Assembly: GCF_024753135.1 (NCBI RefSeq) | Contig: NZ_JANUGP010000044.1 | Span: 1 to 47,752 of the forward strand | Length of the DNA stretch: 47,752 nt | Direction of reading: 5' to 3' | Source of the DNA: Streptomyces pyxinicus | Lineage (GTDB): Bacteria > Actinomycetota > Actinomycetes > Streptomycetales > Streptomycetaceae | Translations under genes and position numbers: made by a program | Part shown: one piece after another, positions 1 through 8,296 of the stretch | Position numbering within the stretch: the stretch's first letter is position 1 | Layout of the letters: every line of letters begins with the position of its first letter | Notes under the pieces: model-generated | Told to the model about the DNA's origin: nothing | Database searches by the model: none | What the model saw: only the letters and a program-made list of their open reading frames with translations

Positions 1-1
1 G

Positions 2-220
2 GCGTTCCTGCGCGAGTACGAGGACGACCTCGTCCTGTGCGTGCACAACTTCTCGCGGTTCGCGCAGCCCACGGAGCTGGACCTGAGCCGGTTCGGCGGA
101 CGCCACCCGGTCGAGCTGTTCGGCGGGGTCCGCTTCCCGGCCATCGGTGAACTGCCGTACCTGCTCACCCTCGCGGGGCACGGCTTCTACTGGTTCCGGT
201 TGCGCCAAGAGGCCGCATAG
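2..220 (+). CDS. treS: TreS trehalose synthase / maltose isomerase, C-terminal fragment (5' end outside window)
   Basis: The window opens inside a reading frame of 72 codons ending in TAG. The peptide carries the typical C-terminal beta-sandwich of GH13 trehalose synthases: a stretch reading VLCVHNFSRFAQPTELDL, then LPYLLTLAGHGFYWFRL. TreS interconverts trehalose and maltose; in actinobacteria it supplies maltose to maltokinase for the GlgE alpha-glucan pathway in the cytoplasm. The maltokinase and branching-enzyme genes follow on the same strand, which supports the call. The stop codon is built from the TA target dinucleotide plus the first G of the MITE-like element that begins at 220. Only the last ~70 residues are visible, so catalytic residues cannot be checked; a GlgE or other amylase-family tail is the main alternative. 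Confidence 0.85.
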   Translation, partial: AFLREYEDDLVLCVHNFSRFAQPTELDLSRFGGRHPVELFGGVRFPAIGELPYLLTLAGHGFYWFRLRQEAA

Positions 221-403
221 GGCCTTTCTTCCGGATCTGGCCGGCCCTGGGCAACAGCGCCTCGTGGCCGACCCGAGCGGGGTCTGGTGCGTGCAGCTGC
301 AAGGCGGAGGAGGGCGACAACGCGGAGCGTTGGCAACCGACGACAACGCCGCAGATGTGCGTGCCAGGCCCCGCGACCCCGGCAAGATCCGGAAGAGAGG
401 CCC
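220..403. mobile_element. MITE-like element, 184 bp, 25-bp terminal inverted repeats, TA target duplication
   Basis: Bases 220-244 and the reverse complement of 379-403 match at 23 of 25 positions; both termini begin GGGCCT and share TCTTCCGGATCT. The element is flanked by TA at 218-219 and 404-405, as expected for a TA-duplicating transposition. It contains no gene I can support. Removing the element with one TA restores GCA-TAA-ACC, so treS would have ended at the same residue with TAA. I recall very similar non-coding sequences scattered through Streptomyces genomes, but could not search. It lies wholly within the treS-maltokinase gap and may alter co-transcription. Confidence 0.75.
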
Positions 404-499
404 TAAACCACCGGGTGTCCCGGGTGGGGCGTTTCCACCGCCGCACCCGGGGCACCGGCAAGTAACACCCCGACGACCCGGGGAAAGGACGTGACGCCC

Positions 500-1894
500 A
501 TGGCGGAAGCGGTCATCCCATCCGGTACCACCAGTCCCACGAGTCACCTCCTGGCCTCGCTGGACCCGTTGCTGCGCGCCTGGCTGCCCCGGCAGCGCTG
601 GTTCGCGGGCAAGGGCCGCCCGGTCACCGGCTTCACCCCGGTGGCCGTCACCGAGCTGCTGCGCCCCGAGGGCCGGCTGGGCCTCTACCACGTACTGCTC
701 CAGGTGCACCAGCCGGCCACGCTGGGCGGCCCCGCGCACCCGGGCGACTGCTACCAGCTCCTGATAGGCGTGCGCGAGGCGCTGCCGCCCCGGCTGGCGC
801 CCGCGCTGATCGGCCATGTGGAGGAGGGCCCGTTCGCCGGACGCACGGTGTACGACGCCCTGTACGACCCCCGGCCCGCCGAAGTGCTCCTAGAGGCGCT
901 GCGCTCCCAGGCGCGCGTCGGCGGGCTGCGTTTCGAGCGGGACACCGGCCAGGAGATCCGCGAGGGTCTGGTGGCCCGGCTGATGACCGCCGAGCAGTCC
1001 AACTCCTCGGTGGTCTATGGAGATACGTTCATTCTCAAGGTGCTGCGCCGGGTCGTGCCCGGCGTCAATCCCGATCTGGAGCTGCCCCTGGCGCTGGCCC
1101 GCGAGGGCTGCCCCCGGGTGCCGGCGCCGACGGCCTGGCTGCATGCCGACGTGGACACCGAGTCGTACGTGCTGGCCGTGCTCCAGCCCTTCGTCAGCGG
1201 GGCCACCGACGGCTGGGAGCTGGCGCTGCGCGAGCTGGCCAAGGGCGAGGACTTCACCGCCGAGGCGCGGGCGCTGGGCCGGGCCACGGCCGAGGTGCAC
1301 ACCGCGCTGGCCCGCGCCCTGCCGACGGTCACGCTCGGCCAGGCCCAGCTCGGGCTGCTGGTGGACGGCATGACCGAGCGGCTGGCGGCGGCCGTGCAGG
1401 CGGTGCCGGCCCTGCTGCCGTACGAGTCCGGGCTGCGCTCCGCGTACGAGGCGCTGGGCGACCTGGCCGCCGAGGGGCGGACCTGGACCGCCCAGCGCGT
1501 CCACGGCGACCTGCACCTCGGGCAGTGCCTGCGCGCGCCGTCCGGCGACTGGTCGCTGATCGACTTCGAGGGCGAGCCGGCCCGGCCGCTGGCCGAGCGG
1601 CGGCTGCCGCAGCCGGTGGCGCGGGACGTCGCCGGGATGCTCCGTTCCTTCGACTACGCGGCCCACTCGGCGAGCGCGCCCGCCGCCGACTGGGCGCACC
1701 GCTGCCGGGCCGCCTACTGCTCCGGGTACGCGGAGGCCGCCGGTCGCGACCCGCGCACCGATCCGGTGCTGCTGCGGGCCTACGAGACCGACAAGGCGGT
1801 GTACGAGGCCGTCTACGAGGCCCGGCACCGCCCGGACTGGCTGCCCGTACCCCTGTCGGCGATCCGTCGCCTCGCCGCGTCCGAACCGATCTGA
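500..1894 (+). CDS. pep2: Maltokinase (Pep2/Mak)
   Basis: Phosphorylates maltose to maltose 1-phosphate with ATP, giving the donor substrate of GlgE. The 464-residue protein has the family N-terminal motif LPRQRWFAGKGRPV (residues ~25-40) and, near residue 335, the phosphotransferase motif VHGDLHLGQ followed by LIDFEGEP, equivalent to the catalytic loop and metal-binding DFEG of APH-like kinases. Length fits the family. Start choice: GGAAAGGA at 482-489 is 10 nt from ATG 500 but only 1 nt from the in-frame GTG at 491, so ATG 500 is preferred; 491 remains possible. It lies between treS and glgB on the same strand, the usual GlgE-pathway arrangement. The glgB start follows 21 nt after the stop, so the two are probably co-transcribed. 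Confidence 0.93.
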   Translation: MAEAVIPSGTTSPTSHLLASLDPLLRAWLPRQRWFAGKGRPVTGFTPVAVTELLRPEGRLGLYHVLLQVHQPATLGGPAHPGDCYQLLIGVREALPPRLAPALIGHVEEGPFAGRTVYDALYDPRPAEVLLEALRSQARVGGLRFERDTGQEIREGLVARLMTAEQSNSSVVYGDTFILKVLRRVVPGVNPDLELPLALAREGCPRVPAPTAWLHADVDTESYVLAVLQPFVSGATDGWELALRELAKGEDFTAEARALGRATAEVHTALARALPTVTLGQAQLGLLVDGMTERLAAAVQAVPALLPYESGLRSAYEALGDLAAEGRTWTAQRVHGDLHLGQCLRAPSGDWSLIDFEGEPARPLAERRLPQPVARDVAGMLRSFDYAAHSASAPAADWAHRCRAAYCSGYAEAAGRDPRTDPVLLRAYETDKAVYEAVYEARHRPDWLPVPLSAIRRLAASEPI

Positions 1895-1915
1895 TCCTCG
1901 CCGGGAGTCTCGCTC

Positions 1916-4258
1916 GTGACGTCCAAGAAGCCACTCACCCCGCACAAGTCCGGCAAGACCAAGACCGACGGCAAGCCCGCGAAGAAAGCCGCGAAGAAGC
2001 CGGAGAAGCAGCCCGAGAAGCAGCCCGCGCAGGTGCCGCCGCAGGCGGCGGCGCCGGTGCTGGAGACCGCCGTGTCCCCGGCCGTCGACGCCGGCGACCG
2101 GGAGCGGCTGCTGCACGGCACCCACCACGACCCGCACTCCGTGCTCGGCGCCCACCGGGTGCCGGGCGGGGTGGCCTTCCGGGCGCTGCGCCCGTACGCG
2201 CGCGCGGTCACCGTGGTCGCGGGTGACATCCGTGTGGACCTGCACGACGACGGCGACGGCTTCTTCTCCGGGCTGGTCCCGGTCACCGAGGTCCCCGTCC
2301 ACCGGCTGCTCGTCACGTACGACGACACGGTGCACGAGACCGAGGACGCCTACCGCTTCCTGCCCACGCTCGGCGATCTCGACCTGCACCTGATCGGCGA
2401 GGGCCGGCACGAGGAGCTGTGGCGGGCGCTGGGCGCGCACGTCACCACCGTGCAGGGCGTGGCCGGCACCCGGTTCGCGGTGTGGGCGCCGAACGCGCGG
2501 GGGGTGCGGATCGCGGGCACGTTCAACTTCTGGGACGCCACCGCCTTCCCGATGCGCTCGCTGGGCTCCACCGGGGTGTGGGAGCTGTTCGTGCCGGGGA
2601 TCGGCGAGGGCGAGCTGTACAAGTTCGAGATCACCCGCCCGGACGGCTCGCGCACCCAGCGCGCCGACCCGCTGGCCCGCCGGACCGAGGTGCCGCCCGC
2701 GACGTCCTCGATCGTGGACGTCTCGCACCACGAGTGGGCGGACGCGGAGTGGATGGCCCACCGCGCGGACACCCCGGTCCACGAGGCGCCGTTCTCCGTC
2801 TACGAGGTGCACCTGCCGTCCTGGCGGCCCGGCCTCACCTACCGCCAGCTCGCCGAGCAACTCCCGGCCTACGTGCAGGAGATGGGCTTCACGCACGTCG
2901 AGCTGATGCCGGTCGCCGAGCACCCCTTCGGCGGTTCCTGGGGCTACCAGGTCACCGGCTTCTACGCCCCGACGGCCCGGCTCGGCACCCCGGACGACTT
3001 CAAGTACCTGGTCGACCGGCTGCACCAGGCCGGCATCGGGGTGCTGATGGACTGGGTGCCGGCGCACTTCCCGCGCGACGAGTGGGCGCTCGCCGAGTTC
3101 GACGGGCGCCCGCTGTACGAGCACCACGATTCGCTGCGGGCCGCCCATCCCGACTGGGGCACGCTGGAGTTCGACTTCGGCCGCCGCGAGGTGCGCAACT
3201 TCCTGGTGGCGAACGCCGTGTACTGGTGCCAGGAGTTCCACATCGACGGGCTGCGGGTGGACGCGGTCGCCTCGATGCTCTACCTGGACTACTCGCGCGA
3301 GCCGGGCCAGTGGACGCCGAACGAGCACGGCGGCCGGGAGAACCTGGACGCGGTGGCCTTCCTCCAGGAGATGAACGCCACCGTGTACCGGCGCTGCCCG
3401 GGGGTCGTCACCATCGCCGAGGAGTCCACGGCCTGGGACGGCGTCACCCGGGCCACCGACCAGGTGGGCCCGAGCGGCTTCGGCGGGCTCGGTTTCGGCC
3501 TGAAGTGGAACATGGGCTGGATGCACGACTCGCTGGAGTACATGGGCCACGACCCGGTGCACCGCCGCTACCACCACCACGGGCTGACCTTCTCGATGGT
3601 GTACGCCTACAGCGAGAACTACGTGCTGCCGATCTCGCACGACGAGGTGGTGCACGGCAAGCGGTCCCTGGTGTCGAAGATGCCCGGCGACTGGTGGCAG
3701 CAGCGCGCCAATCACCGCGCGTACCTCGCCTACATGTGGTCCCATCCGGGCAAGCAACTGCTCTTCATGGGGCAGGAGTTCGCGCAGGGCGCCGAGTGGT
3801 CCGAGGCGCACGGCCCGGACTGGTGGCTGCTCGACCCGTCGTACGGCGCGGAGGCGGACCACCGGGGCGTGCGGGAGCTGGTGCGGGACCTGAACGCCCG
3901 GTACCGGGAGAGCCCGGCGCTGTGGCAGCGGGACACCGATCCGGCGGGCTTCCGGTGGATCTCGGGGGACGCGGCCGAGGACAACGTCGTGGCCTTCCTG
4001 CGGCTGGCCGCCGACGGCTCCCCGCTGCTGGCGGTCTGCCATCTGGCGCCGGTGGTCCGGCACGACTACCGGATCGGCGTCCCGGAGGACGTGCCGGCCT
4101 GGGTGGAGGTGCTGAACACCGACGCCGGGCGGTACGGCGGCGGGGACCTGACCAACCCGGACGCGGTCAAGCCGGAGCCGCAGGGCGCGCACGGCCGCCC
4201 CGCGAGCATCCGGCTGACGCTGCCGCCGCTGGCTACGGTGTGGCTGCGGCCGGCCTGA
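1916..4258 (+). CDS. glgB: 1,4-alpha-glucan branching enzyme GlgB
   Basis: Introduces alpha-1,6 branches into glycogen-like glucan. The 780-residue protein starts with a Lys/Ala/Pro-rich, probably disordered tail (residues 1-55), then an N-terminal GlgB domain, a CBM48 module (~175-270) and the GH13 barrel. Visible GH13 motifs are DWVPAHFP, the nucleophile region GLRVDAVASMLYLDYS, the acid/base region TIAEESTAWDG and the substrate-binding LPISHDEVVHGK. GTG 1916 follows GGGAG with about 9 nt spacing. The gene is 21 nt downstream of maltokinase. Its 3' end overlaps the convergent helD gene by 26 bp, so the two transcripts run into each other. The lysine-rich N-terminal extension is longer than in enteric GlgB but is familiar in streptomycetes. 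Confidence 0.96.
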   Translation: MTSKKPLTPHKSGKTKTDGKPAKKAAKKPEKQPEKQPAQVPPQAAAPVLETAVSPAVDAGDRERLLHGTHHDPHSVLGAHRVPGGVAFRALRPYARAVTVVAGDIRVDLHDDGDGFFSGLVPVTEVPVHRLLVTYDDTVHETEDAYRFLPTLGDLDLHLIGEGRHEELWRALGAHVTTVQGVAGTRFAVWAPNARGVRIAGTFNFWDATAFPMRSLGSTGVWELFVPGIGEGELYKFEITRPDGSRTQRADPLARRTEVPPATSSIVDVSHHEWADAEWMAHRADTPVHEAPFSVYEVHLPSWRPGLTYRQLAEQLPAYVQEMGFTHVELMPVAEHPFGGSWGYQVTGFYAPTARLGTPDDFKYLVDRLHQAGIGVLMDWVPAHFPRDEWALAEFDGRPLYEHHDSLRAAHPDWGTLEFDFGRREVRNFLVANAVYWCQEFHIDGLRVDAVASMLYLDYSREPGQWTPNEHGGRENLDAVAFLQEMNATVYRRCPGVVTIAEESTAWDGVTRATDQVGPSGFGGLGFGLKWNMGWMHDSLEYMGHDPVHRRYHHHGLTFSMVYAYSENYVLPISHDEVVHGKRSLVSKMPGDWWQQRANHRAYLAYMWSHPGKQLLFMGQEFAQGAEWSEAHGPDWWLLDPSYGAEADHRGVRELVRDLNARYRESPALWQRDTDPAGFRWISGDAAEDNVVAFLRLAADGSPLLAVCHLAPVVRHDYRIGVPEDVPAWVEVLNTDAGRYGGGDLTNPDAVKPEPQGAHGRPASIRLTLPPLATVWLRPA

Positions 4259-6494
4259 GCGCTTCGGGCAGGCCGTCGGTGTAGAGGACGCCGAGGCGCT
4301 GGGTGGCCCGGGTCAGGGCCACGTACAGGTCGCTGGTGCCGTAGGCGCCCGGCTCCACCACCAGCACGGAGTCGAACTCCAGGCCCTTGGCCGCCCGGGG
4401 GTCGAGGAGGACGACCGTCCGGGTCAGGTCGGGTTCCGCGCCGGCGGTCACGCCGTCCAGGCGGGCGGCCAGCGACCGGTGCAGGGCGCGCGGCGCGATC
4501 ACCGCGAGCCGGCCCTCGTCCGGGGTGAGGTCGGCGACCGCCGCGGCGACCGCGCCGGGCAGGTCGCCGGTGGCCTGCCGCACCCAGGGGCGGGTGCCGG
4601 TGGAGCGGACCGAGCTGGGCGGCTCGAAGTCCGGGTGCGCCTGGCGGAGCACGGCCGCGGCCAGGTCCATGATCTCGGCCGGGGTGCGGTAGTTGACCCC
4701 GAGCCGGGTGTGCTCCCAGCGGTCCTCGACGTAGGGGGCGAGGATGTCCGACCAGGAGCCGACACCGGCCGCCTCGGCGGTCTGCGCCGGGTCGCCGACC
4801 AGGGTCATGGAGCGGGTCGGGCTGCGCCGCATCAGCAGCCGCCAGGCCATCGGGGACAGTTCCTGCGCCTCGTCCACGATGATGTGGCCGAACGCCCAGG
4901 TGCGGTCGGCGGCGGCCCGCTCGGCCGCGCTGCGGTGGTCCGCCTCCTCCTGCCGCTCCGCGAACCGCTCGGCGTCGATGATGTCGTGCGCGGACAGCAC
5001 CTCGCTGTCGTCGTCGTGCCTGTCGTCGAACTCGTAGGTGCGGGAGGCGTACGACACGTCGAGCACGCCCTGCGCGTAGGCGACCTGGGTCTCGCGCTCG
5101 CGGTCGGCGCGGGCGCGGGCCACCCGGTCGTCCTCGCCGAGGAGTTCGGCGGCCTCGTCCAGCAGGGGCACGTCGGCGACGGTCCAGGCGCGGGTCACCG
5201 GGCGGCGGATCGCCGCCGCGTCCTCCTCGGCGAGGTAGCCGTCGGGCTCGGCGAGGAAGTCCGCGACGAGCCGGCGCGGGGTGACCCGGGGCCACAGCCG
5301 GTCGACGGCCGACCAGACCTCGGGGTTCTCGGCGAGTTCGTCGCGGATCTGGGTGAGGTCGGAAGGGTCGAGCAGGCTGGAGCCGTCGTAGGGGTCGGTG
5401 CCGACGCGCTCGGCGTACAGCTCGGTGAGGGTGTTGAGGATGTGGCCCTCGAAGTGCTCGCGGGCCGCGTTGTGCGGCAGCTCGGCCGCGCGGGCGCGTT
5501 CGCGGGCGACGTTCACCAGGCCGTCGTCCAGCATCAGCACCTCCCGCTCGTGCTCGATCGCGATGACCGGGTCGGGCAGCGCCTGCCGGTCGCGGACGAC
5601 CTCGGCGAGCACGTCGGCCATGGCGGCGCTCCCCTTCACGGCGGCGGCCTCGGGGGTGTCGGTCGCGGTGGCCTTCACACCGGGGAACAGCTCGCCGACG
5701 GTGGCCAGCAGGACGCCGGTCTCGCCGAGGGAGGGCAGCACCTCGCCGATGTAGCCGAGGAAGGCCGGGTTGGGGCCGACGATCAGCACGGCCCGGCGGG
5801 CCAGCAGGTCCCGGTGCTCGTAGAGCAGGTAGGCGGCCCGGTGCAGGGCCACCGCGGTCTTGCCGGTGCCGGGGCCGCCCTCGACCACCAGGACACCTCG
5901 GTGCGGGGCCCGGATGATCTCGTCCTGCTCGGCCTGGATGGTCCGCACGATGTCGCTCATCCGGCCGGTGCGGGCCGAGTTCAGCGCGGCCAGCAGGACG
6001 GCGTCGCCGTTGTGGTCCTCGTGGCCGGTGCGGGTGGTGTCGCCGAGGTCGAGGATCTCGTCGTGCAGCGCGGTCACGGTGCGGCCGTCGGTGCCGATGT
6101 GCCGGCGGCGGCGCAGGCCCATCGGGGTGTGCCCGGTGGCCAGGTAGAAGGGGCGGGCGACGTCGGCCCGCCAGTCGATCAGCACCGGGGTGCGCTCGGT
6201 GTCGTCCTCGCGCAGCCCGATCCGGCCGATGTGGTGGGTGGTGCCGCCGGCCAGGTCGATCCGGCCGAAGCAGAGCGAGCCGTCCACGGCGTTCAGCGCG
6301 GCCAGCAGCCCCGAGCGCTCGGCGACCAGGATGTCCCGCTCCAGCCGGGCCTGCAGGGGCTTGTCGCCCTGGGCGAGGGCGTCCGCGACCGAGGTCTCCG
6401 CCTCGCCCAGCAGGACGTCCACGCGCGCGTACAGTCCGTCGATGAATTCCTGCTCGTGCCGCAATTCATCGTCCGGAAATTCGGTGTTTGACAA
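4233..6494 (-). CDS. helD: HelD-family RNA polymerase recycling ATPase (UvrD/Rep-like helicase fold)
   Basis: HelD proteins bind RNA polymerase and use ATP hydrolysis to release it from stalled or post-termination complexes; one Streptomyces paralogue, HelR, protects against rifamycins. The 753-residue product has an N-terminal helical segment (1-60, heptad-like) that in HelD enters the polymerase secondary channel, Walker A GGPGTGKT at 206-213, a UvrD-type HIIVDEAQELSP (Walker B) near residue 540, and a VNYRTPAEI motif further on. Start is TTG 6494, with GGGAG 5 nt upstream; the next ATG downstream would remove conserved residues. A weak minus-strand promoter (GTGAAG, 17 nt, TATATC) lies at ~6512-6540. 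I did not find the 19-bp rifamycin-associated element upstream, so this is more likely a housekeeping HelD than HelR. Confidence 0.85.
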   Translation of the reverse strand: MSNTEFPDDELRHEQEFIDGLYARVDVLLGEAETSVADALAQGDKPLQARLERDILVAERSGLLAALNAVDGSLCFGRIDLAGGTTHHIGRIGLREDDTERTPVLIDWRADVARPFYLATGHTPMGLRRRRHIGTDGRTVTALHDEILDLGDTTRTGHEDHNGDAVLLAALNSARTGRMSDIVRTIQAEQDEIIRAPHRGVLVVEGGPGTGKTAVALHRAAYLLYEHRDLLARRAVLIVGPNPAFLGYIGEVLPSLGETGVLLATVGELFPGVKATATDTPEAAAVKGSAAMADVLAEVVRDRQALPDPVIAIEHEREVLMLDDGLVNVARERARAAELPHNAAREHFEGHILNTLTELYAERVGTDPYDGSSLLDPSDLTQIRDELAENPEVWSAVDRLWPRVTPRRLVADFLAEPDGYLAEEDAAAIRRPVTRAWTVADVPLLDEAAELLGEDDRVARARADRERETQVAYAQGVLDVSYASRTYEFDDRHDDDSEVLSAHDIIDAERFAERQEEADHRSAAERAAADRTWAFGHIIVDEAQELSPMAWRLLMRRSPTRSMTLVGDPAQTAEAAGVGSWSDILAPYVEDRWEHTRLGVNYRTPAEIMDLAAAVLRQAHPDFEPPSSVRSTGTRPWVRQATGDLPGAVAAAVADLTPDEGRLAVIAPRALHRSLAARLDGVTAGAEPDLTRTVVLLDPRAAKGLEFDSVLVVEPGAYGTSDLYVALTRATQRLGVLYTDGLPEALRPAAATP

Positions 6495-6581
6495 TTCCGC
6501 TCCCGCCCGGATATACTGTGCTTACTGAACTTCTTCACGGTATTCCTGTCGGAAATCGTGAACCCCTGAATATACGCACAG

Positions 6582-6613
6582 AAATCCCCCGAGCGCAATT
6601 GCCCGGGGGATTT
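6582..6613. terminator. Intrinsic terminator between thioredoxin gene and helD
   Basis: AAATCCCCCG at 6582-6591 pairs perfectly with CGGGGGATTT at 6604-6613 around a 12-nt loop. On the minus strand the hairpin lies 31 bp after the thioredoxin stop and is A/U-flanked, so it should end the DUF2127-merR-trx transcript before helD. Confidence 0.8.
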
Positions 6614-6644
6614 TCTGTCGGCCGGAAACGGCTGGTGACGGCTC

Positions 6645-6977
6645 TCAGATCACCTCGGCCAGCTCGGTGAGCAGCCGCCGCTTGGGCCGCGCCCCCACCA
6701 GCGAGCGCACCGGCTCACCGCCCCGGAAGACCAGCAGCGTCGGCGTCGCCAGCACGCCGTAGGCCACGGTGGTCCCCGGATTGCGGTCCACGTCGAGCTG
6801 GACGACCTTCAGCCGGCCGTCCTCCTCGGCGGCGATGTCCCTCAGCACCGGCCCCAGTTGCCGGCACGGTCCGCACCAGTCGGCTGTGAACTGCACCAGC
6901 ACCGGCAGCTCCGCGCCCAGCACCTCGTCCGCGAAGTCCGCGTCCGTCACCTCGGTCAGTCCGCTCAGCACACTCAT
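6645..6977 (-). CDS. Thioredoxin
   Basis: A 110-residue canonical thioredoxin: beta-strand VLVQFTADWCGPCRQL with redox cysteines C35 and C38 in WCGPC, then LKVVQLDVDRNPG, and the cis-proline region VLATPTLLVFRGGE. It reduces protein disulphides in the cytoplasm, normally with thioredoxin reductase. ATG 6977 overlaps the merR stop codon in an ATGA arrangement (6974-6977), so translation is coupled to the upstream regulator. A longer in-frame ORF extending to 7202 runs antisense-like through merR coding sequence and is rejected. The pairing suggests that MerR controls its own gene and this thioredoxin in response to a redox or thiol-reactive signal (inference). Confidence 0.93.
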   Translation of the reverse strand: MSVLSGLTEVTDADFADEVLGAELPVLVQFTADWCGPCRQLGPVLRDIAAEEDGRLKVVQLDVDRNPGTTVAYGVLATPTLLVFRGGEPVRSLVGARPKRRLLTELAEVI

Positions 6978-7402
6978 GTCGAGGACCCTCCCAGTTCGCA
7001 CCCGGGTTCCGGACCTCCCGGAACCAGCGCGTCGGCGGCCAGCGCGTCCCGGGCCCGCTCGGCCCGCTCCAGCTGCCCCGCGACCGTCTCCCGCACCGCG
7101 GTCAGCTCTCCGACGAGCGCGTCCAGCTCGGCCAGCTTGCGCCGGTAGACCACGAGCGAGGCCGGGCAGGCGTCGCCCTCCGGATGGCCGGCCCGCAGGC
7201 ACTCCACGAACGGACGCGTCTCCTCCAGTTCGAAGCCGAAGTCCTGGAGCGTCCGGATCTGCCGCAGCAGGCGCAGATCGCCCTCGTCGTACGTGCGGTG
7301 TCCGTTGCCGTCCCGCCGGGCCGGCAGCAGCCCCCGTGCCTCGTAGTACCGCAGCGCCCGGGTCGTGGTCCCGGCCCGCGCGGCCAGCTCGCCGATTCGC
7401 AT
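6974..7402 (-). CDS. MerR-family transcriptional regulator
   Basis: A 142-residue regulator beginning MRIGELAARAGTTTRALRYYE, the MerR winged helix-turn-helix signature, followed by YDEGDLRLLRQIRTLQDFGF and a C-terminal dimerisation helix. Cysteines in VECLRAGH and DACPASL (about residues 68 and 78) plus one in the tail could act as metal or redox sensors. MerR proteins bind between widely spaced -35 and -10 boxes and untwist the DNA on activation; exactly that promoter lies directly upstream (7403-7440). The coding start sits 7 nt after the -10, implying a leaderless mRNA. The next gene is a thioredoxin overlapping by 4 bp, pointing to disulphide or electrophile stress. The inducer is unknown. 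Confidence 0.92.
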   Translation of the reverse strand: MRIGELAARAGTTTRALRYYEARGLLPARRDGNGHRTYDEGDLRLLRQIRTLQDFGFELEETRPFVECLRAGHPEGDACPASLVVYRRKLAELDALVGELTAVRETVAGQLERAERARDALAADALVPGGPEPGCELGGSST

Positions 7403-7440
7403 GACCCCGACCGTAGGTGTTGACGTCGACGTCAGGACAA
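7403..7440 (-). promoter_or_regulatory. MerR-type autoregulated promoter with 19-bp spacer and palindromic operator
   Basis: Reading the minus strand, TTGTCC (plus-strand 7435-7440) and TACGGT (7410-7415) are separated by exactly 19 bp (7416-7434), the long spacer typical of MerR-activated promoters. The spacer contains the perfect palindrome TGACGTCGACGTCA (7421-7434). Seven nucleotides separate the -10 from the merR ATG, so transcription should start on the start codon. The -35 and part of the operator overlap the 3' end of the DUF2127 gene, whose stop is at 7432. Confidence 0.8.
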
Positions 7441-8202
7441 GGCCGCGACGCCCGCCGACTCCTCCACCTCCAGCAGCGAGGCGCTGTGGCGTTCCTCCTC
7501 GAACTTGCGGCGGCCCCCGCGCAGGCCGAAGAGCCGTTTGGCCAGGGCGATGTAGAGGACGGCGAGGATGTTGAGCACCAGGGTGGCGATCTTCAGCCAG
7601 CTCACGTGCTCGGTCAGCTCGTAGATCTCCAGCGGAAGGAAGGCGGCGGTCGCGACGACCGTCAGGTACTCCGCCCAGCGCTTGGCGTACCAGAGGCCGA
7701 CCGCCTCGACCAGTTCGACCAGGGCGTAGGCCAGCAGCAGGGCCGCCACCAGCAGGAGGGTGGAGTGCTTGTACCCGAAGACCTTCTGGACGGAGCCGAC
7801 GACCGGGGAGTGGTCCAGGTCGTAGTGGAAGTGCCGGAAGACCGGGCGGAAGACGTCCAGGTACTCGTCGAAGAGCCGGCGCACCGCGTCCTGGCTGTTG
7901 CTGAACTTCCAGACGGCCACCGCGACCAGCACGATGAACACCCCGCGCACCGCCCGCTCGACCGCGAGGAAGCGCAGGATGAACAGGTCCCGCAGCACCT
8001 TGCCGCGCGGGACGAGCGGTGCGTCGTCCGCCGGGCCCGTGCCGTGCGGCTCACCGAGCGCGAAGTCCCCGCAGCGCAGGCAGCGCCAGGCGTCGCCGAG
8101 CGCGGTGCGCGCGTGCAGCCGTACCCGCAGCCGGGGGTCGTCCGGCGCGTAGGTGACATGGCCCTTGCGCGCGCAGGTCCGCCGGTCCCAGTCGATCGTC
8201 AT
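7432..8202 (-). CDS. DUF2127 domain membrane protein
   Basis: A 256-residue integral membrane protein of unknown function. The N-terminus is soluble and holds CARKGH and WRCLRCGDF, two cysteine/histidine pairs that could bind a metal (inference). Hydrophobic segments follow at ~80-100 (LRFLAVERAVRGVFIVLVAVAVW), ~150-180 (STLLLVAALLLAYALVELVEAVGLWYAKRW) and ~185-230, the last two typical of DUF2127. The C-terminus is charged. Start: ATG 8202 has GGAGG 8 nt upstream; the alternative in-frame ATG 8217 overlaps that Shine-Dalgarno and has no site of its own. The gene lies on the same strand as, and 29 bp before, merR-trx; its end overlaps the merR promoter. Confidence 0.8.
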   Translation of the reverse strand: MTIDWDRRTCARKGHVTYAPDDPRLRVRLHARTALGDAWRCLRCGDFALGEPHGTGPADDAPLVPRGKVLRDLFILRFLAVERAVRGVFIVLVAVAVWKFSNSQDAVRRLFDEYLDVFRPVFRHFHYDLDHSPVVGSVQKVFGYKHSTLLLVAALLLAYALVELVEAVGLWYAKRWAEYLTVVATAAFLPLEIYELTEHVSWLKIATLVLNILAVLYIALAKRLFGLRGGRRKFEEERHSASLLEVEESAGVAALS

Positions 8203-8296
8203 GCCCCGTGCCTCCATGTGTTCAGGGACGCCGTACGCCGACGTGCCGTTCCGGTCGGTCCCGGAGCGGCACGTTAGCGGACGTGGGCGAGGAGGC

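Noticed and set aside
147..494. Small ORFs on both strands across the treS-pep2 element
   Set aside because: They cross the inverted-repeat element and both flanks, lack ribosome sites and appear to be chance readings of a MITE-like repeat.
890..4192. 1100-codon minus-strand ORF opposite maltokinase and glgB
   Set aside because: Its product is His/Arg/Val-rich shadow sequence from GC-biased third positions; no family motif or ribosome site, and it opposes two certain genes.
6488..6670. 60-codon plus-strand ORF in the helD-thioredoxin gap
   Set aside because: Runs through the terminator at 6582-6613 and into the thioredoxin 3' end, with no Shine-Dalgarno or known similarity.
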